Assembly: GCA_942486035.1 (NCBI GenBank)
Contig: CALNXK010000002.1
Coordinates: 5,001,501 to 5,065,500 of the forward strand
Reading direction: 5' to 3'
Length of the DNA stretch: 64,000 nt
Source of the DNA: Porites lobata
Lineage: Eukaryota; Cnidaria; Anthozoa; Scleractinia; Poritidae
Shown: positions 46,982 through 59,822 of the stretch, piece after piece
How the letters are laid out: each line of letters begins with the position of its first letter
Position numbering within the stretch: position 1 is the stretch's first letter
Made by a program: the position numbers and the translations under genes
The notes under the pieces: model-generated
Told to the model about the DNA's origin: nothing
What the model saw: the letters and a program-made list of their open reading frames with translations, nothing else
Database searches by the model: none

Positions 46982-49900
46982 TCACATCAGCTTTCTCTTA
47001 TTGTAATACTCTTTGTCTGTAGAATGTCCAGTGGTATCCAGACTCACTAAGAATGGTACCCTGTTAAGTTGACAGTAGCCTCGAGACCTTTGGCCAATGC
47101 TTCTTTTTTCAATAGCAGCAGACTTGCACTCAGTCAAACGAGAACAGTATAACAAACATTCCATCACTGTGGAGGCTTTGTATGTGACAATTAGGTCGTC
47201 TTGTTGCTGTTGTCCGGACGCCGTGACAGTTTCAAAATGGCCAAAGATGAATATGGAATCTTCTTGATCTATAAATTTAGAAACAACAAAAACGACCGTT
47301 TATAATGTTATTTTATCGGTCTAAAACAAACTATAACTACTACTTCCCTACTGCTGATGCTGCTGCGAACTGCTGCGGTTGCTACTACCAATACTACCAA
47401 GCAACTAAAAGACTAATAATATAATGATGATGATGATGATATACTGCACTTGAGCTCCACCGAGTTGTCTCTCCCCTGGTATCATCCTTTTCGGACTTCT
47501 TTTAAACAAGCTTACAGCTGAGCTTAGTTCCGGCTAGGTAGCGTCCTGCAAGTTACAGAACTCGTTTTGCTTTACACATTGATTTCCTGTCAATTGTTTC
47601 ATTTTAGACCCCCTTAACTCAAAAGAAAGTCTGTTTGGTACTTCTCCATTAAAAAGGAAATTTACAGAAAAAACGAGTGGATCAGGAAGTATTTTTGCAA
47701 AATAAAGTGGCACCAAGGATCGGAAATTTGGTTCCAAAACGTTGCAGCCCAGTCTGAAAAAGCCTTTTGGCTTACAGTATTACCAGAGGCACCTTAAGGG
47801 ATTAAGAAAAACTAGTAATCATGATAGGCTTAAGCCGCTAACGCCGAACTCACATGTGTTCAAAGTTCTGTTCTGGACAGCGATGATTTCCTGTTGACTG
47901 AGTGATTTGTTGTAAATCTGAAGACAGCAGATGCGACCTTTTAAGTACCTTGGGTCTGTGGTGCTGTCTTTAGCTCCCATCCGTACATTGTACTGGGTAC
48001 TTTGTTCTTCGCTTCCAGATGTTGCCTGAGCCACCTCAGATCCGTTTATCCAAAGCCTTACGATGCCAGACGAAAAATTATATGAGGTACCAACGTAGTG
48101 CCAGTTTTTCGAAAGTTTATAGGGCGTATCAGCACATTGTAAACTTTCGAGAGCGCGTTTAGAAGGTCGAGCATACAACCCTCCATTTACAATCCAGAAG
48201 TGAAATCCCCAGACATCTGTCCCGTAGTTTACTATCGGCCCATTTTCGTTTTCGCGGTTGATCCAGGCAAGAATTGTTATTGAGCATCTCGTGTCCAGGC
48301 CACCATTGTTGGGTATCTCGATGTAACTGGAAAAGCTACCAGAAAACCTGTACGAACCTTGAGGATTTCCAAAGGGACCTGGTGCAAAGCGTGCGCCGTT
48401 TGGTATTCCAGGTGGGTTTTTGTTAGGGCTGATGTCACGTGTCCCGTGTAGACCATTGAGTGGATACAAAGCAGCAGGAATTGGGAGTTCTTCTGCTAGG
48501 AGAAATCAAAAAACATAGTAATTAGAGAAACGTTTAGAATAACCTATCCCTCAATCTTATTGGAAAAAAATTCATCCATCACTAGAAGCAGCTGACATGA
48601 CTTGATGACAAATTCGATCTCAAGAAACGGCGAATTTTACATTTTACGAAAAGATAGCGGGGCCACAGGATCATCGTATCTAAATGTTAAAAACGGTCTC
48701 TGGCTAAAAATGTCCCAAAAAAATACAAGCTTTCGATCACCTGAACTGCTGTTTTCAACGGGCGAAATGATTTGAAAATGAAAAATTCTAAAATGTAGTG
48801 TTTTAAAAATGCAGTTGAATAAAATAGAATAAAAATTATTCAATATTTCATTAAAAATTTTTGTTAAAAAGAACACTTTATTGCCTCTGGATAAGGCAAG
48901 AATTATTGTCCACATTAGGTGTTTACGTACTGTGCCAGGATTCCAAAAACGTTCTAACGCAATAATTGCCTTTGTCAATAATGAAGGCGTTGTCATAATC
49001 AATATCGAGGTTGTGGGACCAAGCATGATCGGCGATCCTGAATCCTTTAACCGCAGTTTTTACATTGTTGAGACACGTGTTCTTTTTTCGTTGTAGTGAA
49101 TGATCTGCCAATTTCTCCAATATAGCTTCAAGAGCAGTTGCCGCATGGAATTTTGTAGACAACGTCAGGTTGCAGATCCAAGAAGGGGTTGTGACTTTGG
49201 AGTCGAGGATTGGCGGCTAAAGGCTCAAGGATCGCCAATCATACGCCTAAGATAAGAGCTTCGGCCAGCCTCGTTTTCGTGCGGCATCAAAAAGACATCT
49301 AAGAAGTAGTCAATAAAAAATTGTAAAAAATTTCCAAACTAATATTTTAAAAGGCTAGTTTCCGAGCGTAAACAGTTAAATGCTTTCTGTTGCAGTTAGT
49401 TGCAGGTTCACTTATTTTTATAAACTTGACTCAGTGGACTATTAAATGCGGGAATGGGAGTTAATCAGACGGCAAAAAATATTGAAAAAATATTTCTCAG
49501 AGTGAAAAATAGTGTGATCAACCAATTAAGATGGCATGGAATATAAAGTGAAGTCGCATTTTGGATTGACTATGACTCAGCTCAGTCGCTCTCGTCATGA
49601 TTTTATATGACACCATATCTCGTAATGACAGAAACCAATTTTTACAATGCTTTCTTGTGAGGAGCTATAAAGAGCTATCAAAAAAATGCTGTGACAAAAT
49701 GTTCAAAGAAGAAAAAAAAAACCAGCAATAAAGTGCGAAAAAAAACCTTTTGGGATGATCTTAGGTGAATAACTGAAACTTCTCTAAGAATCATGAATTT
49801 ATATTGGCCGGTGAACTTAACGTTTTTGAGCCAATTGATATTGATATTTTAGTTAGGAATTTATCCTCTTATCTTACTGGGTAACAGTCTCGGTTTTGGC

Positions 49901-50098
49901 CGATCCTAGTGCTGTGACAACAGATACATAACTTTCGCCATTATCTTCTTTTTACCTGTCTTGGTTTGAGAACACAATATCAGGGAGATGACAACCTGGA
50001 AAAGCCGTAACGAACAATGTTAAAATGGAGTTATCTTTATACCTGCTACAAACAATGTTGTCATTATTTTTTTTCTCCCTTACCTCCAACAGCCACAT
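46982..50098 (-). CDS. secreted LamG-PAN protein B2
   Basis: Four exons: 50098-50084 (ATG TGG CTG TTG GAG), 49995-49956, 48492-47854 and 47268-46982 (stop TGA). They sum to 981 bases, so the frame closes exactly at 326 aa. The signal peptide is split over exons 1 and 2, unlike type A, where one exon holds it. LamG spans about 20-225 (WGFHFWIVNGGLYARPS, RLWINGSEVAQ, RICCLQIYNKSLS). PAN spans about 240-320 (MECLLYCSRLTEC, GYCQLNRVPF). It is the intact partner of the broken B1. A2 lies downstream on the same strand. The short first exon is my inference from a splice donor conserved in B1 and B2. Confidence 0.75.
48840..49230 (-). pseudogene. Penelope-like element 3' fragment, copy 2
   Basis: Same fragment as at 24140-24530. 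Here it reads NVKTAVKGFRIADHAWSHN, then D-YDNAFIIDKGNY and LESWHST. It lies in the intron between exons 2 and 3 of B2. It is inactive and was inherited through the segmental duplication. Confidence 0.6.
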
Positions 50099-50619
50099 TG
50101 AATATATGAAAATATATGAGTATCTCAGTTAAGTGAGTTTTGCTCAGAAATACCTTATTTTTAAACGTGACTCAGATCTGTCCGAAACCCTCGAGACTTG
50201 TCTACTCACCAGTTGAGAGTACTCAGTTAGGTTTTCATTTTAGGTTGGAGCCCACTGAATAAAATCCATCAACAAAACAAAACAAACTAAATTATATTAC
50301 TGCATTAGCAGTTATTACTATTTATTTTAGAATTGGCATTCGTCCTGATCATATTAAAAAAGCAAGAACACAGGAGTTTGGCCTTCACGAACTACACTTT
50401 TACCTCTTTTCAAAACACTGACATTCTGGAAAATAACATCAGATAAAGTGCTACTACATCCAGTTACTATTTCTGAAAAAAGGATTCTAAAAAATTAGTA
50501 ATCAACATGATCAATTTCAATCTAACACTTTCTAAACTTATGCAAATAGAAAGCACAACTAATGGTGCAATGACTGAAGTTATTAACTGGCATTTTTATG
50601 CCTTTCCCTTATTGACTCT

Positions 50620-53367
50620 TTTTCTTAAGACCCTCAGTGGCCCGGAACCCTAATAATTTTCATTGTCAGGAGCTGGGCAAACAACCCCATTAGAAAGGAT
50701 CTATGCATCCGGTTAAGTCAGGTGGTGCAGAAACACCCCATGGAGCGCTTAAATGGCACTGGGACAAGACAAACAAAGAGCTTACACCATGGAATATGAA
50801 ATAACTATTACTAACTTTCTCAAAAAAAAAAATGTAGTGGTTCTTTATTAAGCAGAAATTGTGAGATGCAAAGGCTATGGAGGTGCCGCAAAAATGGTAA
50901 AATTAATAATCCGTTTATCCTATCACAAGACAAAAGGTAGACACACTGCATCACTTTCTTGAGTACCGAAATAAACAACTTCAAGGATCTGAGAAAAGAC
51001 ACACTTTATCCAAGCGACAATCAGAACGAAAGTTCTTATTGAGTCCTACTGAAGACGGGACTGCCATTTTACGTGGTGTCCCGAGCCACGCGAAAGTTTA
51101 GCTCCAGGGAAGGCAGTACCTTCATTGCTCATTCATTTTATAAACCTAAGTATTGGTCCGGTCTAATAGTAATTGGTTGCACACGAAGCACTTAGGTCTT
51201 AAGAATCCGTTTTAAACGTGTTCATCCGTTCCAGATCGAATTGGACTCTACAAGAGGGGGTTATTTGAGATGAGGAGAAAACCGGAGTACCAAGGGAAAA
51301 AATTCTCGGAGCAAGGAAGTGAACAAACAAGAAATACAATCCTCATACGACATCGCTGTCGCGATTTGAACCACAATAATAATAACAATACACATTAATG
51401 TGAGGTAACTACTACAGTCTCAGGCAAAATTTGGTGAGTTACCTGTGATAAACAACATGGGGAGGGAGAGGAGACGGGTAAGAAGGAAAAAAAACAGCGT
51501 TCAGTGGAAGTGTCCCTATCCCTCTCTCCACGACATAAAGTAACAACTGAATAGGATGTCAGTCATAGAAGACTGCTTGTCTTCATGATCAGTGGTATAA
51601 TGTCTACAATGACACTTACTACCGGGACTCAGTGATAAAACAGTCTCTTGGGTAGCAATGGCAGCTAATGGCGACCGTAACCACAAGGTCAAAATAAAAA
51701 GAAACTATAACTGTACGAATAAGGTTTAGGTGCTGATCATTATAACATATAGTGGAAGCTGTCCTTGCGACCACTCTAGTAAACGACCAGCTCTAGTTAC
51801 GACCACCTTTGTGAAACCCCGTTTGAAGTGTGGCTTGAACTTTGTAATGAAAAGCTCTCGAAAGCGACCACTACCGTAAGCGACCACGAACACCCTTGGG
51901 ATCACCCGACTAGACTTTTCCGTTCTTTTTAAGCGCTCGTAAGAGCCCATTCAGAGTCATTCTTGTGCTAATTCTTAGATTTGCGATTATTCTGGTCTAA
52001 AAACAAAACTGAATTGTTTATTTGTTTTTTCGTAGAGGAGAGTGTCCCAAAGGGATTCATCGATGGCTGCGTTTTTGCTAATTTTTGACAATTTGATGCA
52101 GGCTCTTACGGCGGACTACAGGAAAAATCATTTAACCTTTCAAATTTTTAACTATTCGTGTTTTTCCACTGCAACCACAAAATGAAATACAGCTGCTATC
52201 AAGATTCCCCTGTTATTCGAGACTGGTTTGTTTATTTTGTTTTTCGGCTGAGGAAAGCGACGCCACGGGATTTAACGAAAGTGATTGTTGAACAGGCAGG
52301 GTCTTACAGCAGAGTACAGGAAAGGTTCTGACCTGCAAGGCCGAGTGAGCATGAATAATTTTTGCAGTTTTGTCTCATTTTAGTTTGGTTGTAAAGTCGG
52401 GCTTAATTATTTCATGTCATGACTTGAGGCAAAGACGATGTCAATTGCCTCGCGTTAATAATACACCAGTTAAATTGATTTTCTGGTTGTAAATGGAAAG
52501 AAAAATTTGTTAGAGAATACCTACAAGTTCTAGTGATTGCCGATAAAAAGTAAGGATAATTACCGAAAGTCTTGCCTCGAGGCTCGTTCATCTATTTCAA
52601 AAGCCACTCAGGCTAAACAAACTAACAAACAAAAAGAAAACGCAAATTTTCGGAAACATTTCATTCACTCTACTTACTGTCTTGAATAAAAAGTGTTGTT
52701 GTTGTACATGTCTCATACGTTTTGTTCATGTTTCGATTGTCAGTAATAATTTTGTAACGGGTTGAGCTTTTCTTTTTTCCTTTCGCGGACCGCGTCAGGT
52801 TTTAACCTCACGCTTTAAAAAGCGTGAGTGAAATGTCTGAAAATGGTTTAAGCATGGCGTGTAATTTTCCCCTGTGTTTACAAATTAGAAAAGATTCTAA
52901 AACGACTACGAGAACGAGATTTTCCCAAAGTAGAGTGCGCTCGCGCGAAGCATCGTCATTTTGGCGGGAAAATGCGATAGCCATTGTCATTCTACAACGA
53001 GTTTTAGCGAGAATGTCGTAGTGGCGAAAAAAAGTTATCAAATGTTAGGAATTTTATCATTTAGCGATCGGGCGAGAGCTTTAACCTCCTTCAACGGAAA
53101 TAAGCGTACTGACTTTTGGTGAAAAACAAGTACAATGATGCTTTCCGGGGTGCCTGTTTTTAGAGAACAGGCGAAAAAACTCAAAATAAAATGTTGTCCT
53201 CGTCCACGAATCTAAAGCTCTTTGTCAACTCATTTTGTTCATTCTCGCCGAAAAGAAAGTATATAAGCGATTTGTGGATTACTTTACCCACAAAATAACT
53301 TCGCCTTTTTGTGGTACATACTATTGTTACTGCGTTGTTACGTTTATAATTTATAGTTGTTGATGTC
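50620..53367. other. gene-poor stretch with repeats
   Basis: Contains the 51660-51995 repeat and a MITE-like block with CGTTTTAGAATC- and GTTTTAGCGAGAATGTCGTA-type ends (about 52800-53025). No gene is recognised. Confidence 0.45.
51660..51995. repeat. dispersed repeat, partner at 30195-30550
   Basis: Second copy of the TGCGACCACTCT repeat, in the same orientation, about 1 kb right of the end of segmental duplication copy 2. The small minus-strand frame across it is shared with neither a domain nor the partner copy. Confidence 0.6.
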
Positions 53368-53765
53368 GCAACCCGGTTAGCTCAATGGGATAAGCGCCGG
53401 TCTGCTGAGCGGGAGGCCGTAGGCTTTGTAATAACATCTGCAAACAGTTAGACTTTCTGGTCGTCTCGGATAAGGACGATAAACCGTAGGCCCCGTCTCA
53501 CAAGCCCGCGCACATGTAATAAATCTGTGGGACGTTAAAAAAATCACATACTCTTTGTAAAGAGTAGGGCACATAGTGCCCGGTGTAGTAGTCCATCTTA
53601 CTTTCACACTCATGTATGGGGGCATCATTACTCATTCCTTCATTACTTGTAAACTGTACCTTAATCAGTCTGGCAAAGTCCCCCAACCAGTATTGTAAAT
53701 TACCCCTGAAAAGCCCTAAGGGGAGTGGATAATAAGATATTTACAATAACAATTACAATTTACAA
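53368..53765 (+). repeat. tRNA-derived SINE-like element
   Basis: The head resembles a tRNA gene 5' half: GTTAGCTCAATGGGATAAGC is an A-box-like block, followed by an anticodon-arm-like GGTCTGCTGAGC. There is no acceptor stem pairing and no clear B box, so it is not a tRNA gene. The unrelated body (CCGTAGGCCCCGTCTCACAA) ends in an A-rich tail of ACAATT-type repeats (53740-53765). It is a SINE by structure. Confidence 0.65.
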
Positions 53766-54622
53766 TGTCTAGCGCATATTTAGCCGTATTTAAATACACA
53801 ACACGCAAAGGGCAGTTTATGTACAGGGGCACCCAACGACCAATTTGTTGTAAAATGTATTATTATACCCCCATTAATGAAAATAAATGTTATTAAGGCA
53901 TCTTCACGTGTTTTTCAGTGTTGCTGGGAAAATATTATCTGTTCCTTTTTCCCAGCAAGACACACAAGAAATTTCCCAGCCAGCTAGATAAAATTGGTTG
54001 GTTTCCCAGCCAGCTGATCAAATTTATTTCCCAGCCAGGAATTAAATTAATTAATATAAATGAAAGGAATAATAATGATGATAACAATAACAATACTTAT
54101 ATTAATGTGGCTAAATGTAATTTAGGCAAAGTTAACCTCGAAACAATGCTGGTTTGCAGTTTTTCCTGCTATACGGGCGGTGGCCCGATGCCTCTAGCAG
54201 GGGCACCTCGTGAAGCAGTTGCTTGCTTGCAGTTCTTCGCAAAGTGTTGTTGCAATAGCCTGCTATTTGCGTGTCATTCTGTTTTTTTTTTTGACAAACA
54301 GCTGTAATTCTTGTGTTAGTATATGATACTCTAAATGTACTGCTGTCTGGAGCAGTCTAAATTTTAGGAGACTTTAGTGACACTGGAAAGTGAGCGCAGA
54401 ATTCATAACACCTAGCAGCATTGTACACATGGCAATTGTTTAACATACTTGCTAGGATAAACCAAGGTAATCCCCAGTTCCTTGCTATTTCCACAGCCTG
54501 AAAAATAATATTAAAAAGGAAAAAATAAGAGACAAAAGTTAATTGACTACAGCCAGCAGCAATACTGATTGAGTGTGATGTTTTCAGATCTAGTTATAGC
54601 CTTACTAATCAAAGCTATTGTT

Positions 54623-55006
54623 ATCACAGGGGCCACACACAAAGTGCGTGACCCTTGGTATTATTGAATTCAGAAGCAATGTATGAGAATAGCAAGAAGT
54701 TCCATAATTATTACTGTACTATTCTGTGATCAATATTATATTTTCATATAAGATGAGGATAAACCAACCTTTATCTGAAATGAAGTGCTGTTGTTGTTAC
54801 ATTGTATGGCTGGAAATGGCAAATTTTAGTGATTTTTTTCCTGAGCAATGCAAGTCCTTGAAATTGAAGGTTAGTTTATTCTCATTTGACATGTAAATAT
54901 TCATTGCAGAATAGTATAATCTTATGGAACTTTTTGCAATTCTCATGCATTTCTTCTAAATTCAATAATACCAAGGGTTACCCACTTTATGTGGGCGTCC
55001 TGTGAT
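54623..55006. mobile_element. nested foldback element inside transposon copy 2
   Basis: Counterpart of 39833-40215. Its presence in both copies shows that the nested insertion happened before the 4.45-kb element spread. Confidence 0.65.
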
Positions 55007-55589
55007 TGGTGGTATTTGTAAAAAGTAGACTCCACCCCTTTAAATTTTTAAGTGTAGAAACCTTACGCTTAAGTTGAAACATATTTATTTATCATGAATG
55101 TCTGCGCCAAACAACAACAAAAAAAAAAGGTTGAGGAAGCAATCTATTTGTTATCATGGTGCTGCAGTCAACCAATTTAGCTATATTGTATATCTTTCCA
55201 CATCAACTGAAAAATAAAAAAAATTCCTTGATTCGCCTAATATGACAGTCATTATTTATAAATTTCCTCCACACAATACCAGAATACTGAAATGGATGGA
55301 TAACAAGATCAGTAAAATTTCTGCAGGCCATAATTAGGTCTAGCAGTTGAACTGGTCCAAATGAATGAATTTCTCCACGCTACAAATATTTTTTTATTTT
55401 ATCAAAATTTAAAATGTTACCATGATTGGACAAACTGTTAAGCATCTTCCTCCCAATGACATGGATGTGCGTCCATTCACATTAAAGGAAAAGGGAAACT
55501 TAATAGACAACTGAATAGAGGGCCACAAAGGAAGCAAAGTTCTCAGCACAAACCATGAAATCCCTAACTCAACCAGATGGAAGAGAGAG

Positions 55590-56945
55590 GGTCATATAAG
55601 AATGAACAAAAAAAGAATACCCAAAGTCAAAAGACTAACCCAACCTGGTGGAAGAGAGAGGGTCGTAAGAATGAACAAACAATGAATGCCCATCGTCACA
55701 AGCCTTAATCAACCCGATGGAAGAGAGAGGGTCATAAGAATGAACAAACAGTGAATGCCCATCATCACAAGCCTAACCCAACCTGATGGAAGAGAAAGGG
55801 TCGTAAGAATGAACAAACAGTGAATGCCCATCGTCACAAGCCTAAATCAACCTGATGGAAGAGAGAGGGTCGTAAGAATGAACAAACAGTGAATGCCCAT
55901 CGTCACAAGCCTAAATCAACCTGATGGAAGAGAGAGGGTCGTAAGAATGAACAAACAGTGAATGCCCATCGTCACAAGCCTAAATCAACCTGATGGAAGA
56001 GAGAGGGTCGTAAGAATGAACAAACAGTGAATGCCCATCGTCACAAGCCTAAATCAACCTGATGGAAGAGAGAGGGTCGTAAGAATGAACAAACAGTGAA
56101 TGCCCATCGTCACAAGCCTAACCCAACCTGATGGAAGAGAGAGGGTCGTAAGAACGAACAAACAGTGAATGCCCATCATCACAAGCCTAACTCAACCGAA
56201 TGGAAGAGAGAGGGTCGTAAGAATGAACAAACAGTGAATGCCCATCGTCACAAGCCTAACCCAACCTGATGGAAGAGAGAGGGTCGTAAGAATGAACAAA
56301 CAGTGAATGCCCATCGTCACAAGCCTAACTCAACCTGATGGAAGAGAGAGGGTCGTAAGAATGGACAAACAGTGAATGCCCATCGTCACAAGCCTAAATC
56401 AACCTGATGGAAGAGAGAGGGTCGTAAGAATGGACAAACAGTGAATGCCCATCGTCACAAGCCTAACTCAACCTGATGGAAGAGAGAGGGTCGTAAGAAT
56501 GAACAAACAGTGAATGCCCATCGTCACAAGCCTAACCCAACCTGATGGAAGAGAAAGGGTCGTAAGAATGAACAAACAGTGAATGCCCATCGTCACAAGC
56601 CTAACTCAACCTGATGGAAGAGAGAGGGTCGTAAGAATGAACAAACAGTGAATGCCCATCATCACAAGCCTAACCCAATTTGATGGAAGAAAGGGCAGTT
56701 TCCTGGTGTACCGGTTCACAAAGTTTCTAAAACAACAGATAACAATAGAATACAATAAGCCACTTGAACAAAGAACAATAAAGAACGAACAATAGATCTG
56801 TGACATTTCTGTAACACGAAAATACTCCGAAGAAAGAGGGTCGTAAGAATGAACAAACATTGAATCCCCATTGTCACAAGAATAACTCAATCCAATGGAA
56901 GAGAGAGGGTCGTAAGAATGAACAAACAGTGAATGCTCATCGTCA
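55590..56945 (-). repeat. 69-bp minisatellite, about 18 units, in transposon copy 2
   Basis: Inverse of the array at 37890-39265, with the same flanking decayed units and the same spacer. Unit number is about equal. The order of variant units (TTGAGTT, TTGGGTT and TTGATTT joints) appears largely preserved, so the element was copied recently. Confidence 0.9.
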
Positions 56946-58274
56946 CAATCCTAACTTAGCTTTGTTTTGTACAGAGACAGAGTATGACTAAAGATTGTTG
57001 AAGAGGAGAAGTAAACAATCTGCCAAGTAAAAAAGAATTAGTGCTGTTGAATTGGTCACAATAACAATTAATTTTTACTGTCAATGTATGTGTTGATTGA
57101 TCAGTAGTTATTACTGACACATACATTGTATGAACAATAGTATTAATGTCTTAATTAAGTACTCAATCCAATACAAAACAGCTGAGCATCAGATGCATTC
57201 TGACAAATAAAACCACAGTCTGGCCAGAACCAACAAAATTTGCTTAGTCAGAGAAAAGAAAAACTATAGTTAACACCATAGTAATTCATATTTTAATCCA
57301 TTTGCATCCAAGCCGTCTTTTCCCATCCTCACGTGCAAGTGGGTTCCTCACGTGCAAGTTGACAATGTCCATTTTTTCAACTGAAGTCGTTAATTGGGGT
57401 TTCCTTATTTTTGGCTGAGAATTTTAGCTTATGAAAAGCAAGCTAAAAGCGTGACACAGCTCTTATTATTTGTCAGTGTATGTTTGTTATCTGCCTTCTG
57501 GCTACATATACAAAGGCTGGTTTCTATGTTAACACAAAAACAGAGGCTTTGCTGGAGTTGTCCAGAGAAACAAACCGTTTTTTTAGCGAAATAACTTGCA
57601 TTAAAATAAGTACGAATTTTTCTTGATTCTAACCTTGTGTGTGAGGAAACACCTACTCGATCCGGTGGCTGCCTACACGGCCTAACTGTAAACAAAAATA
57701 CTGCTGTCAGTTTTTTAAAATTTGTTGGCTCAGTTCGCTTCAACTGTAAAACGCTGAACACACACTACAGGGCGCCGAAACTTAAATCTGTGAATGAAAA
57801 TACAAATTACTGCTGTTAGATTCACTCGATTCGTCTCAATTCAGTGTAGAAGAACATCACGAGAACTTAAGCATACAGATAAAATAACAATGGGAATTAA
57901 TCTTACATGTAAATGAGGAAAGTTCTTCGATCTGTACATGTGCAGACATCCGCGCGCTTTGAAATCCCTCGCAAAAATAACCGACACAAAACCGGTTTTT
58001 TCCGCAAACGCGATCTCTCTGGCCAGCCGTCAAATGTTTGTCACTACTCTCGGGGGAGGGAAGGGATACTTTTTTCAGTCGTCCTCGGTCTTCAGAGTTT
58101 CTCAGCCAGCCCGGCTTGAAATGCTAGAAAAGTCAGTAATTCCCAGCCAAAGCCTCTAACAATAAGAAATTTCCCAGCCAGCTCATTAGAACACCTAATA
58201 TTTTGCCAGCCAGCAAGATTCCTATGGGGAACAGATAAAGTGAGGAACAGATTCGTTGGGTGCCCCTGTATGTA

Positions 58275-59822
58275 AACTGCAAAATTATGGTTATTCATAG
58301 GGGGAAGGTTGAAAAAGTCATCAAACTTCCTGGGTCTTTTCGCCAGAAGAAACAAATAGTACAACTTACAGTAAACGTTACTGAGTATCAGAAATTGTGA
58401 TGTATAGTCTAAACTCACCAGTTAAAAGGATAGTTTACACGTAACGGTTTGTCGATCTGAATTTGCAAAGACAACATATTCTAAACACAAAATCGCCGCT
58501 AATTTACAATTTGGGTAGAACCCTTTTAGACGAAAAGATTGACCTATTAATAAGTGAAACAGACGCAGCCAAAGAGTTTCGTGAATGATAACTAGGCTTC
58601 ATTTAAAAATGTCGTGGGCTATTAGCTTCTCAATTGGGTGTGGTTGGGGGTGGGGGGAGGGGGAAGTTTAGTGATGCAGACCCATGGGTAAGAAAACTTT
58701 ACCAAGACTATTATTGTTATCGGATTTTATTCATAATTTTTTCTTTTTTGTTAATCAGTTTAGTATAAATTACTGGATTTCTTTGCTTAGGTTGAAGCTT
58801 ATTCATTTTAATTTTTTGGTCTTAAGTAATTAAAAGTATGTAAATGGACGCTTCGCTTTTATCCTTGGCTAACTCTACATATTTGCATATTAATTAAAAA
58901 TTGTAAGAAAAATAATAGCGATAATAGTGTTAAGGAGACTGTTACTGGAGCCTTATTGTCCTGATTGTAGTATCCATGACGCCAATCTTTTCACTCTTTG
59001 AACAACTGAAAACTGTGAGATATTACCGATACATTAATGAGTCTTCAACTACTAAATTTGTCTATGTTAGAGTAGTAGGCATGCTTTAAAGTTATTCAGG
59101 CCGGTGGACTTTTAGGCCCTTTTGAGGCCGTCCTGAACTTTGAGGTTGAATAACTTCCACAACGTTGAAGTAACGACCACCCGACAAAAAAAAAAAAGTT
59201 TCCTTCAATCACTGAAGATCGTGATTTTTGCACCAACTCTGACGTTACTATGGCAACCGAGTTTTGACAGCCACATTTTCAAAATTCTAATTATTTTTCT
59301 AAAAAGCGTTCTTTTTCTAGATTTTCTTTTCCATGTGATTGTTGAGTCTGTCTTTCGTACAATATATAAAGCACTTGACCTGGGAAAGAGATAGTCCTCG
59401 AATCGCAGACAGTATGTCGTAAAACAGCTGTTGTTCTCGCAGTTGTCTATCGACAGGAAACTGAAGTGTTACAGCGATGAGTGGCGTATCTATAAGTTGT
59501 GGGCGGTTAGGTTTTTCTTGACTCCTCTTTATGCAGAGGAAACTGAAACTTACTTAGCCATGAAATTACAAAGCAAATCCTACCTTATCTGTCCAACCTG
59601 TAGTAAGAGGGATATAACCAAACCTTTGAAACAGTGAAAAGAACAACATCGTTCGGATTTCCTCGTTTTACATAATTTAACGCAAGAGAAATTGAGTTGT
59701 CCAAATATATAAAAACATAAGCTGTTAGTCACTTAGGGTTCGAAGTTCTTTCAAAAAACAAAATGTATAAACAGGTACAAAAAGTTATAAGCAGGGCAAC
59801 TCTCACTTAGCCATATAGCTTA
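58275..59822. other. intergenic, no gene recognised
   Basis: AT-rich DNA with a G-rich tract near 58640-58665. Frames of 68-108 codons lack domains. This is the 3' flank of the GPCR gene. Confidence 0.45.

Larger units (their letters stand above)
41359..50612. repeat. segmental duplication, copy 2 (direct; partner 17069-26694)
   Basis: It carries genes A2 and B2 in the same order and strand as A1 and B1. It alone has the 1.5-kb insertion 45316-46837. It starts about 340 bases right of one 4.45-kb transposon and ends about 3.2 kb left of the inverted second copy. Confidence 0.85.
53824..58268 (-). mobile_element. 4.45-kb DNA transposon with 6-bp target duplication, copy 2 (inverted)
   Basis: Same element as 36566-41019 in the opposite orientation, with only scattered base differences visible. 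It is flanked by its own duplication, TATGTA (53818-53823 and 58269-58274). Because each copy keeps its own matched flanks, both are separate insertions, and the 12.8 kb between them has not been flipped by recombination between the arms (or only an even number of times). Confidence 0.85.

Noticed and set aside
53368..53415. Possible tRNA gene
   Set aside because: There is a D-arm-like A box but no paired acceptor stem and no B box at the right distance, and it continues into an unrelated body and A-rich tail. A SINE head fits better.
53918..54307. 129-codon frame shared with the minus-strand frame at 40641-40925
   Set aside because: Both lie in the right end of the 4.45-kb transposon, over subterminal repeats. 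There is no domain, and the frame length differs between copies.
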